This document shows, one piece after another, positions 24,651 through 34,567 of a stretch of 64,000 bases of DNA. The notes beneath the pieces were generated by a model. It ran no database searches. It worked only from the letters and a program-made list of their open reading frames with translations, and had not been told where the DNA came from. The position numbers were made by a program, and so were the translations under genes. Each line of letters opens with the position of its first letter. Within the stretch, counting starts at the first letter, position 1. This stretch comes from Lycium barbarum (lineage: Eukaryota; Streptophyta; Magnoliopsida; Solanales; Solanaceae), in NCBI RefSeq assembly GCF_019175385.1, contig NC_083343.1, positions 55,636,457-55,700,456 of the forward strand. Reading direction: 5' to 3'.

Positions 24651-27562
24651 TGTCACGACCCAGCCCCGTGGGCCGCGACTGGCACCCTACCTGGGTACCC
24701 AGACCAAATCGCATATTCATTTCCGAACTCAAATTTATTTCAGAATTTTACAAAAATTATATCAAACATAATTTATATCGAAATTATGTCTTAAGCGGTC
24801 ATATCAAATCAAATTCACACAAAGCGGCGGAATAGGCATCGCCGGTAAAAATACAAATATATACATAAGGGCCATTTGGGGCCATCAGATCAAACAGACC
24901 GCTTTAAGACCCGAAAGCAAAATCATACAATATACACATAGGACCCTCGCCCCACAAAGATGACTACAGGCCTCTACGAATTCAAAACATAACGTATGGC
25001 GAGACAGGGCCCCGCCGTACCCAAACCGTCAAATATACAAAGTATATACAAAGTGGAGGAGTCTGTACCAAGAGTGGACTCCGGATCAAGTAAGAGTACT
25101 CCGAGAAAGCAAAAGGTGAAGCCTACTGCGGAAGATCACCGGAATCTGCACCTGCGGGCATAAAACGCAGCCCCCGGAGAGAGGGGGTCAGTACGAAATA
25201 TGTACTGAGTATGTAAAGCACGGAGTACAGAATTATGGATCAAAACCGAAAGCAGATCAAATGTCAAAGGGGGGTACAAACTGGTATGTCAAAATCTGTA
25301 TCGAAATCAAATACATATATTTTATGCAACAAAATCATGCAAACGCTTAAGAACGTGGTCGCCACTCCGACGCTGGCGCCACACACAGCATAACACCAGA
25401 AGGTTTCAAATCTCCGTACATCCCCGAACATAATCATAATCATCGGTGAGCGTATCGCATCCCGAGCCATATCACAGCATAACTCCAACGGTACCGGGCC
25501 CTATGGCGAAGCCTCGGGAACCGTAACACAGCATACGGCCGAATTTATCATACAGCGCACGAATCAAAACCGGCCCGGGAACCGGCGAACGAAGTCATAA
25601 TAAGGCACGAGCGGAGTCGTGAGCAAACAAATGCAAATCGTATTTCAAAATAGTGTTTCAAAACAAAGTAAATTCATAAATCATATCATATTACAAAATA
25701 GTCGAATACTTAGTCGACATAAAGTTTCATTTCGCAAAACGTTTCCAAAATGGTCCATATAATTCAAAACATAGGTTAGCGTATCGAATTGCCCAAACCT
25801 ACCCCGTAGGAGGATGTTCCAAAGATCCGAAGTAGTATGTACAAATTTATTATCAAAGGTGGCCCGAAGGGCAAATCGGGCATTTTGGGGTAGCGGGCCC
25901 ACCTCGAGTCGAAGTGAGGTGGCGAACGTGTTTCTACGAGCATTTATATGCCAAAGGTCATACATTATCATTCCTAGGTTACCCGACCACATTTTGATAG
26001 GTTTCGGACGAATAGTGGCATTCTAGCCAAATTGGAGCCTTTAGGCTTCAATAGAATTGAATGAATAGTAACTTTTCTGTGGATCGGGTTTCGAGGAGCA
26101 GAAATGCTCCGAAAGGTCTCCTATTCGACTGACACACTAAGATATGCCAAATGAAAGAGTGGGAGGCTTTACATACCTCACAGACGTCGTAAGCTCTTCC
26201 AAATGTCTCGTCCCGTTTCGTCAAAAATCTGCAAATGGTCAAAGTTACCAAATGAGATCCTTAGGCTTAGAAATGCCTTTAACTTCACAATTGCCTACCG
26301 AAATTTCGGCAGCACTTCCCCTATAAATCTAACATCCCCGAGGCATAGCTCGGCTCAAATTAACCAACTACAACAGCCCACACATCAACAACCAAAACAA
26401 ACAACAATAACACCATTCTAGTTTCAAAGTTTTTCATGACTTCTTAAGTTGGCAACTTTTCATTCAAACTTTCACAACTCCAATTCTATACCTACATAAT
26501 TGTATGTATTCCCACATTCAAACTTATACAATCACATTCTAATTACAACCCATGCCATACACGAAATTGCATAAAAATCCATTAATTCCCAAATTCTTCA
26601 AAACATCTAAAATGCACTTACGAACATTCTAACTCACGTAGTTTCATTCCGAATTCATCAACATCGATATAGATTCACATCTAAAGTCCATAACACCCAA
26701 GATATACATTGATATACATAAAGATACCGAAGGTATACGCTTTCCGATAATATTCAAAATCATTTTTAAATGCCAATTTCATTCACCAATTAATCATTTA
26801 CGATATAAGGGCCACAACAACACATTCTACCAACTTAAACAAGATCAATTCACACCAATTTTCCCATCTATGGCTCACGGCCAAACCTACTACAAACACA
26901 CACCCACACGTTTCCATTTATGTCCAAATTACGGGATTCTCGTCTACTTCCAATCCTTAACCCATTCATAGCAATTCTATAACATTAGAGGGTAAGAATT
27001 CATACCTTTCTTGAAACCCCGACTTGTCGAAAACGTCGTCCTCGTGCCAAACTAATTATACCCCGTTGAAGAGGGCCTTGAGTACTTCACAAATATGTAA
27101 AGAACAAGATTATTGAACCACCACACAAGCTTGGGATTTTTCCTTTTCTTTCTCTCTAGCTCTCGGCCGAAACCCTTTTTTTTTGGGTGTTCTTGATTTT
27201 GTGAGTTGTTTCTTGGATAATACTAAGTATAATTCATATATATCTATTTAGGGGTCATGTGCATAGCACATGACCCTTTTAAAATGAGTTTGGGCCTATA
27301 ACATGGCCGGATCCCCCCTCTTCCATTGTTGGGCTTCAATTGCATTTGTAGTTTCTTGGCCCAATGCTTAAAAATCCCGTTTTGTAATTCCCGAAACTAA
27401 TTTCCGAAATTCCAAATTTATCCTCGGCCTTCCCCGAGGTCTTAGCATTAAAGATTACACAACCAACATAGTCATATTCTCAAAAATTAATTTATGCCCT
27501 TCTAACACCCGAGTCGTAGTTATTTCCCGATTTCCAACTGTGCGAAAACACGGGGCCTAACA
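24651..27562 (-). repeat. LTR C3 (2912 bp), 5' LTR of the right copy
   Basis: Outermost LTR of the array. Private base seen: A at 25310 (T in C1 and C2). TATA region about 27236-27244, inverted repeat 27252-27276, hairpin domain 24998-25207. Ends CGGGGCCTAACA, then the target duplication. Confidence 0.96.
24998..25207 (-). other. Multi-hairpin domain of LTR C3
   Basis: Same sequence as in C1 and C2; see 8822-9031. Confidence 0.72.
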
Positions 27563-27567
27563 ATAAT
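27563..27567. repeat. Target-site duplication of array C, right copy (ATAAT)
   Basis: Matches 8470-8474. Element B's RT coding resumes immediately to the right. Confidence 0.93.
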
Positions 27568-30242
27568 AACCTGCCAATACCAGAAAACTACGAACTTCTG
27601 TAGGTGTCGTAAGCCTTGGCCAAGTCTTCACAGCTTCAATTTTCTGAGTATCAACTCGAATACCGTCATCTGAAATAACATGGCCCAGAAATGTTACGGA
27701 ATTCAGCCAAAACTCGCACTTTGAAAATTTCGCATACAATTCTCGGGCTCGAAGAATTCCAAGAACAATACGTAAATTATCGGCATGTTCTGATTCTGTG
27801 CGGGAGTACACCAGAATATCATCAATGAATACTATCACAAATAAGTACAAGAGTGGCCTGAATACATTGTTCATCAAATTCATGAACACTGCCGGAGCAT
27901 TAGTCAACCCAAACGACATCACCCAAAACTCATAATGGCCATATCTTGTTCTGAAGGCTGTTTTAGGAATATCTTCTTCTTTAACCCTCACTTGATGATA
28001 GCCCGACCTCAGGTATACTTTAGAAAACCACTTGGCACCCTGCAGCTGATCAAATAAATCGTCAATTCTTGGGAGAGGATATTTGTTCTTTATCGTCACC
28101 TTGTTCAACTGCCTATAATCGATGCACATTCGTAGGGAACCATCTTTCTTTTTTACGAACAAGACTGGTGCTCTCCATGGCGATGAACTTAGTCTAATAA
28201 ACCCCCTTTCAAGAAAATATTTTAGTTGCGCCTTTAGCTCTCTCAATTCTGCCGGAGCCATTCGATAAGAAGGAATAGATATAGGCTTGGTGTCTGGCAA
28301 CACATTAATGGCGAAGTCAATTTCTCTTTCTGGAGAAAGGCCTGGAAGTTCATCTGGAAATATATCCAGAAATTCATTTACTACCGGAACAGATTGGAAA
28401 GTTGGCGACTTTGCTTCGGTATCATGAACTCGGACTAGATGATAAATGTAGCCTTTGGCTATCATCCTTCTTGCCTTGAGGTAGGAAATAAACCTACCTA
28501 TTGGAGATGATGTATTACCCTTCCATTCAAGCACGGGCTCTCCCGGAAATTGAAATCGAACTACTTTCATCTGGCAATCAACATTAGCATAGCATAAGGC
28601 CAACCAATCCATACCCATGATCACATCGAATTCTAACATTTCAAGCTCAACTAAATCAACTTTAGTTTGGCAATCACATATCACTATCACACAATTTTTA
28701 TACACTTGCCTAGCTATCACGGGATCACCAACCGGAGTAGATACCTCAAAAGGTTTGATTGGCTCAGGTTTCACCCCAATACGACTAGCAACATACGGGG
28801 TAATATAGGAAAAAGTAGAACCCGGATATATCAAGGCATATACATCATAGGAAAATATGCATAATGTACCTGTAACCACATCTGGGGAGGACTCAAGATC
28901 CTGTAGTCCGACTAAAGCATATATACGGGGCTGAGTGGTACCGAAAGTAGATGATCCCCCTAGGCCTCTACCTCGGCCCGCTGGAATCTGAGGAGTCTGC
29001 CCTACCGGGTGCACTGAAGAGGAACCAGCTGCTGATCCTGTGGGATGAATGCCAACTCTACTGCTCGTCGACGGGCAATCTCGCATCATATGCCCAACCA
29101 GCCCACAGGCATAGCAAGCATCCGAACCTTGGCGACATTGTCCGGAATGTAGTCTACCGCATTGGCTGTACCGTGGCACTAGAGGTCTCCTTTGACTATA
29201 ATCTTCCCTGAACTGAGAATCCGAGGCCCTCGAACTCTGACCCGATCCTGAACGAAAGGAGCGATCAAATCTCCTACCCGTGAATCGAGGAGGTGCACTA
29301 GTCACCGACAAGCCTGAATGTTGGGAATAAGTCTGCCTCGATCCCCCTCTATAATCACTGCCTGCCCCCATAGATCTGGCCCTCTTGCTTTGCCTTCTAT
29401 CAACATCACGATCACCTCTTGGTTGTGGCAATCGTCCCTCTAAGTTCTGGGCATGGGCTTGTATTCGGGAAATATCCATCCCTTCTTGCAACGAGGCCGT
29501 TAAGCAATCCTTGAACAAATGTGGCCCCAAGCCACTCACAAACCTGTGCACCCTATCTCCCATATCGGCCACCATAGTCGGGGCATATCTACCCAAAGAA
29601 TTAATTGCAGGCTATACTCCCGAGCACTCATATTTCCTTGCTTCAAATTTAAAAATCTATCTGCTCTAGCTCGGCGGACCTCGGGTGGAAAATAATGGCG
29701 AATGAAGGCATCGATGAATTCTTGCCAAATGGGAGGAGGCGCATTCTCTTTTCTCGATGCTATCCAATTATTATACCACAATACCGCCACATCTCGGAGT
29801 CTATAAGATGCCAACTCCACGGATTCAGTCTCAGAGGCATGAATAATTCTCAATGTTCTCAACATCTCATCAATAAAACCTTGCGGGTCTTCACTCGGCT
29901 TTGACCCGAAAAACTCCGGAGGATTCAATCTCATAAAATTGCGGGCTAGGGTGCTAGCTGACCGATCACTTGGGCCCGCATTTGCCTCTGTGCTTGGGTG
30001 GCAACAAACTATGTTAATAAGTGGATGGCCTCGGTCACTTGTTGACCCGAAGCAACTGGGGGCGGAACTGGAGCTGAAACTCCTCCTGGTTCGTCTACAT
30101 TGGGCGGGGTGGAGGAAGTATTAGATAGGGCCTAATTATGTGACTCTCCCTCTTCTACATCCGTTGGCGGCTCTCTTAATACTCACCTGTTTGTCGTAGT
30201 ATTGCCCTTCTGGGCGGCTGTAGCTTCTCCCTTTGGCGGCAT
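27568..30242 (-). pseudogene. Element B gag-pol remnant, N-terminal part (Gag, protease, RT)
   Basis: Starts at the ATG at 30242 (MPPKGEATAAQKG) with an early stop about 18 codons later. Gag lies at 29536-29934 ([10 protein letters not shown] ... [15 protein letters not shown]). A single-base loss in a T run near 29606 shifts it into the 27557-29596 frame, which carries a CCHC knuckle [14 protein letters not shown] (about 29080-29125), protease and RT. Two catalytic aspartates are Tyr: protease LIYPGST instead of LIDPGST (near 28825), and RT motif [11 protein letters not shown] instead of [10 protein letters not shown] (near 28015). FIDDILVYS is intact (near 27820). Non-functional even where the frame is open. 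It ends at the C insertion. Confidence 0.93.
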
Positions 30243-30432
30243 TTCTGAAATCACAATACACTATTAGAGAGGATAGAATATTATACACGACTCTATCGCA
30301 CGATCTCATTAGAAGAAAGATGGTCATTTTTCCTAAATGCCTTGTAGCCTCCTGTTTATTGATGTGGCGCGCAACACACCATAAACAAGACTCTACTAGA
30401 CGCGGCTCGTAGACACTCCCTAGGACTGAACT

Positions 30433-30444
30433 GTTCTGATACCA
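30433..30444 (-). promoter_or_regulatory. Element B primer-binding site, one mismatch
   Basis: The minus strand reads TGGTATCAGAAC, one base from the consensus, four bases inside LTR B. The leader stem TTTAT/ATAAA (about 30355-30386) and CTATCGCACGAT near 30293-30304 are conserved. Confidence 0.9.
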
Positions 30445-30635
30445 CTTTTGTCACGACCCAACTAGGGGTTGTGACGGGTACACGGGGCTAACCACCGAGC
30501 ACCCCTCGTTCTACTACTTATCATGCTCATTAAATGTTCTTTTATCCAAATCATACTCAAATTATAAGAAAATCACCTTTTATTCGGAAACATAAATACT
30601 TTTATATGCACAAGCCTTTTGGTCATTAAAATAAT

Positions 30636-30698
30636 ATATATATATATTTACATAGTAGCAACCTCGTATATATATATATTTACATAGTAGCAACCTCG
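30636..30698 (-). repeat. 32-bp direct duplication in LTR B
   Basis: A (TA)n run followed by TTTACATAGTAGCAACCTCG occurs twice, with TTTACATAG at 30647 and 30679. Probably a local slippage duplication. Confidence 0.8.
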
Positions 30699-30757
30699 TG
30701 AGACCATACCACCCACACTGCGTCTCTACGAGCCTCCACTGGAGTGCTAAACATATG

Positions 30758-30959
30758 GATGGGACAAGACCCCGTCGTGCCCAAAATATACATGTACATA
30801 TATACCAAAAGAGTAATCAATGGCTCCTCCGGAAAATGGAGTGCTTCTTCAAATCAGCTAACAGCTCCTACGAATCTGGATCAAGATCACCTCCTTGTCT
30901 ACCTGTGGGCATGAACACAGCGTCCAAAGAAAACGAACGTTAGTACGAACATTGTACTG
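30758..30959 (-). other. Multi-hairpin domain of LTR B
   Basis: Transcript order: CAGTAC/GTACTA (5 of 6 pairs), CGTTC/GGACG (one G-U pair), CTGTG/CACAG, CTCC/GGAG and GACGGG/CCCATC (7-base loop, one mismatch). The CTGTG/CACAG stem differs on both sides from CTGCG/CGCAG in the other families. Confidence 0.7.
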
Positions 30960-32400
30960 AGTATGTAAGGCATAAACAATAAATAAATATCAATGAACTA
31001 GGAGGGATCAAATGAGGAGCAATCTGTATCTGACTATGAATCATAAGAGAAATAATGTATGCTGGCTTACTTCCATAATCATCATCATCTCATGTATGCG
31101 TAAATATATATAAGCTGCCCGACCATATAGGTACGGTCTGATAATCAATAACATTAGCCTGCGTCCAGGCCTCCCGCGTCCGGGGTACCATCTCATGCCG
31201 CCCACTAGTGGTGTCTGCCCATGCCATCTGGCCATGGTGTATAGCAGCCCACCTTAGCGGTGACTGCCCGGCCATATAGGCGTGGTGTTATATCATCATC
31301 ATAATATGCTCCTCATAGTGCATGCATAAATACTCAAGGACAACTATACTTTATCGGGGTGACGTAAGGTCGTGATTCCACGATTTCATTATGGAGCACT
31401 CATTAACATTCTGCCTCACCTTGAAGGAAATAGTATATTAGGTGAGTGTAAGCAATAAATGACATCATTAACGTTTTAGGAACATCATATCATGAACATC
31501 TAGAGTTTCTATACCTTAACTCTTACCTTGGGTAGCTATTTATGATCATAGGCTCATAGTTTTCTGGAATTTAAGAGATTCATCAAGAAGAGGAAAATCA
31601 TGCTACAGGATTCATGCCATGGGAAGAAAGGACTAGCCTCACATACCTTTTGCGCTTAACTAATCTATTGTTGGCTTGGTTTCCTTTGGTGCCCACGTTT
31701 CTACCTTCAAGAGGAATCGCATTAACATTAGTTACTCGGCTATAAGAACATTTTATCATTTCTAGGGAAAATTGGGCAGCACTTCCTCTGTTTATACTAC
31801 TTTTCCCACATTCTATATCAACTCCCAAACGTTAATAACAACATTCATAATATAGCAACAACAATCATCATTTATCTACACTTACCACAATTCACCATTT
31901 CTCTTTTATTTTTATCCACAATTATGATTATAACTCGTTATCGCGTTTTCTCATATATAATACTTATTCCATGGTCTAAATGTCACTTATAACATATTCA
32001 CAATCACAGCATACCAACATTCATGATTCATCCCAATCACTATTCAACAATGACACTATTCACACATTCATGACCCAATTTCTATGTCTTTCCATAATCC
32101 AAGTGTTTCAACTTTTAACCACTCAAACCATATAAAATGGTCATAAAACTCACCTTAGATGATGGATGAACAACACTCAAGTGGAGCTCCTCTTCTTGCA
32201 CCAAAACACTAACTCACTTCTCTTGAGTTTTCTTGGCTTAGATGAACTTTTAATGAGTTTCATAGACTTGATTTCATGGATTTGGTGTAGTTGACCATGG
32301 TTTTCCCTTGAATTATTGTGGATGAATAATGGAGAAAGTTCTAGAGGTTTCTTTGGTGTGTGGAGAATGAAAATGAAATGAAATAAAAATGAGGGAGGGT

Positions 32401-32660
32401 CCTTATATTAAATCATGAAATCAGTCCCGTCCGAGATGTACGGTGCGATCGACTGAGCGTCGATTGGATAAACGTAGCGTCGATCTAGCCGTCGAAGTTG
32501 TTAAATTTACAGTGAGCAATCTGGCGTTTCCCTTCATTCTACGGTGAGAAGAACGGTCCGTCGAACTGATCGACGGAGCGTCGACCTGTTCGTCGAATGG
32601 TCTTTGCTCTAGCTCAATTCTACGGCACAATCGACGAAGCGTCGACTCGTCCGACGGTAC
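32401..32660 (-). promoter_or_regulatory. LTR B promoter: TATA box plus clustered GTCGA palindromes
   Basis: The minus strand reads TTTAATATAAGG at 32412-32401. Upstream lie ATCGAC/GTCGAT arms (32448-32464), TCCGTCGA/TCGACGGA arms (32557-32564 / 32570-32577), TCGACG/CGTCGA arms (32631-32645) and several further CGTCGA half-sites. Possibly transcription-factor sites; the function is inferred from position only. Confidence 0.5.
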
Positions 32661-32858
32661 AAAGAATGGCCGTGGAACCCCCTTTTGCAGAACTGCGTTG
32701 GAGTTTCATTTGACGAACTTTTCTCTCTTGCCTCTAACTTCTTTGGAATCTTAATTAGAATTATTAAGTATCCCTTCTTACTTGTAGGGACATCATGTTT
32801 ACCTTAACCTACGTTAGTCCCTTCACCGCTCAACAACCCAAAGTTCCGAGGTGTAACA

Positions 32859-33824
32859 AAGGTGAGATATAGCGATGATGATTGTTCCATAACATAAATC
32901 GGAGGTTACCGACCTTACGTCACTCCGATAGAGTTTTAGCGTTTACTTGGGCTCTCATGCATGCTACTTATATTATATATTTATATTATATATGTATATA
33001 GGATATGGGGAAAGGTGAGGCGTTATATTGGCATAACCACCTGATCAGTTGGTATATTATGACTTCGTCCCGGACGCGGGATGCCCGGACACGGGATATA
33101 TGGGTATGGATCGGACTACACGTTCCACAACACTACTATGTTATATATGTATGAAAAATGTTTTTGTGAAAAGGCTAAGCATGCATGACATCTGCCTTAA
33201 GAGGAAATTGGAGGTACAGGCCATCTTTATCTCATGGTATGTTTCATATTTCTTATTATGTTGTTATTCATGCCTTACATACTCATTACACTGTTCGTAC
33301 TAACATCCTTTATTTTGGACGCTGCGTTCATGACCGCAGTTTCAGTTAGTCAGGCAGACGATCTAGCCGAGTAGGACCTCCCCTCAGCTGCAGTCAGTGC
33401 GCTCCATTTGGTTCGGAGCTTCCGCCCTTTTTGGTATGCTATCTTGACATGTAGATATATGGGTATGACAGGAACTTGTCCCGTCTTCCCTACAGCTCAT
33501 ATTCCATAGAGGCCTGTAGATAGTTGTGTATAGTAAGAGTATCGTGTAGCTATGTTAGCTTTTATTTTGTTGTACAACATATGTAGTGGCCTAGTCGGCC
33601 TACACTGTTATCCTTGGTAGGCTTGATTGTTTAAATATATGTATGTACGGGTTGTGATTTTTAGATGCAAAGTTCATTATGTTAATTCTACAGGAGACGG
33701 TATAGTTCAATTATGAATTATGTATGTGCCACCAGGTTAATTAGTAAGAAGTAGGTACGAGTATAGGGGTGCTTGGTCAGTAGGGTCGGGTACTTGTCAC
33801 GGCTCATCAGTTTAAGTCGTGACA
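32859..33824 (+). repeat. Element D 5' LTR, 3' part only
   Basis: The plus-strand LTR ends AAGTCGTGACA at 33824, directly before a primer-binding site. Its 5' part was separated by the B insertion and lies outside the window. It contains the multi-hairpin domain (33284-33485). The blocks CCTTACGTCAC and CCCGGACGCGGGA resemble LTR B, so D and B are related subfamilies. Non-coding. Confidence 0.88.
33284..33485 (+). other. Multi-hairpin domain of LTR D
   Basis: CATTAC/GTACT (one mismatch), TCC/GGA, CTGCG/CGCAG, GCTCC/GGAGC and GACAGG/CCCGTC (one mismatch, 7-base loop), in the same order and spacing as the other LTRs. The weakest of the set, as expected for an old copy. Confidence 0.6.
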
Positions 33825-33828
33825 AAAG

Positions 33829-33840
33829 TGGTATCAGAGC
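33829..33840 (+). promoter_or_regulatory. Element D primer-binding site
   Basis: TGGTATCAGAGC, a perfect match, four bases after LTR D. The leader stem GTTTAT/ATAAAC (33885-33919) and the palindrome ATCGTACGAT (near 33968-33978) follow. Confidence 0.93.
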
Positions 33841-34045
33841 AGTTCATCCTAGGGTTGTCTACAGACCGTGTCCAGTAGAGTCTTGTTTATGGTTGTGAAG
33901 CACGCCACACTTATAAACAGGAGGCTGCGAGGTATTTAGGAATCATTGACCTTTCCTTATTTTCTTAGATCGTACGATAGAGCCAGAGTCTAGGAAAGAT
34001 CGTTTCTGACCCTCTTTCCCTGTAGGTAAGTGCAGATTAACAGAG

Positions 34046-34567
34046 ATGAAGAGATCGGCTTCAGATAGTGGCAGTGCAAGGAAGGCCCCCATGGTGGATT
34101 CGGGACCACAGATTCCGAGACCAAGTAGGAGGAGTCCTAGCTATTCTATTGAGACCGATCCTTTTGAGGACATCGAGACGTTCCCCGCAGAGCTCGTGAC
34201 TTCCATGGAGGAGGATCTGTCGGAAGATAGTTATGGGACGGACCAGTCTGAGGGTTCGAATGAGACGCCAGTGGAGCAGGAAGTTCTCGAGGCTGCACCA
34301 GAGTTGACCCCTCCAGCTTCTTCTATGATGGAGCATTATGTCAAGGCGGCCATGAGTGTTAGTGTTATCAAGTATTCTATCCCTCTATCTTGGCCTTCGG
34401 TAAATCAGGAGCTGCCAGAATATTCACATCCCTCGGACTCGGATGGGGGAGATGAGGAGGGCCAGACCAGTAGATGGTGGGAGAATGATGAGAAGGGTAC
34501 TTCACTTTACAGCCCTCCAGACCAAGCTCAAGACAGGCCTGCTACATGCATATGGGCCTTTTACTAA
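34046..34567 (+). CDS. Acidic 173-aa ORF at the gag position of element D, function unknown
   Basis: An open frame of 173 codons (MKRSASDSGS...) begins about 205 bp after the primer-binding site, where gag begins in the other families. It lacks the MPPKK start, the Gag core (FFGSKP..., [14 protein letters not shown]) and any zinc knuckle. It is rich in Ser, Pro, Glu and Asp, with acidic stretches such as EEDLSEDSYGTDQSE and SDSDGGDEEGQ and a basic, Pro/Ser-rich stretch near residues 24-35. No transmembrane segment or catalytic motif is seen. It could be an accessory or captured protein, a rearranged Gag N-terminus, or chance. I do not recognise it. Confidence 0.4.
   Translation: MKRSASDSGSARKAPMVDSGPQIPRPSRRSPSYSIETDPFEDIETFPAELVTSMEEDLSEDSYGTDQSEGSNETPVEQEVLEAAPELTPPASSMMEHYVKAAMSVSVIKYSIPLSWPSVNQELPEYSHPSDSDGGDEEGQTSRWWENDEKGTSLYSPPDQAQDRPATCIWAFY

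Larger units (their letters stand above)
8475..27562 (-). mobile_element. Array C: tandem Tekay retrotransposon, LTR-internal-LTR-internal-LTR
   Basis: Three 2912-bp LTRs start at 8475, 16563 and 24651, exactly 8088 bp apart, with two 5176-bp internal regions. The unit is bounded by the single target duplication ATAAT. The copies are nearly identical: by eye, one private substitution per LTR and six differences between the internal regions. Both gag-pol frames are open. It is inserted in B's pol on the same strand as B. It could have arisen by unequal LTR-LTR recombination between sister chromatids after one insertion, or by insertion of a concatemer. Confidence 0.95.
7244..32858 (-). mobile_element. 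Element B: Ty3/Gypsy Tekay-like retrotransposon, split by array C
   Basis: B's own sequence in the window is 7244-8474, 27568-30448 and its 5' LTR 30449-32858. The 5-bp ATAAT at 8470-8474 and again at 27563-27567 is the duplication made by the C insertion; across it the RT/RNase H coding continues (LAGYY on the right, YRRFVEGF on the left). B's 3' part lies beyond element A, outside the window. B in turn interrupts LTR D at 32858/32859. Confidence 0.92.
30449..32858 (-). repeat. Element B 5' LTR (2410 bp)
   Basis: On the minus strand it starts TGTTACACCTCGG and ends GTCGTGACA. It holds a TATA-like box (32401-32412) with a dense cluster of GTCGA palindromes behind it, a mid-LTR TGCTGCC box (31771-31794), hairpin-rich repeats (31110-31290), the multi-hairpin domain (30758-30959) and a duplicated 32-bp TA-rich unit (30636-30698). 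Its CCTTACGTCAC block (about 31355) is shared with LTR D. Non-coding. Confidence 0.92.
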
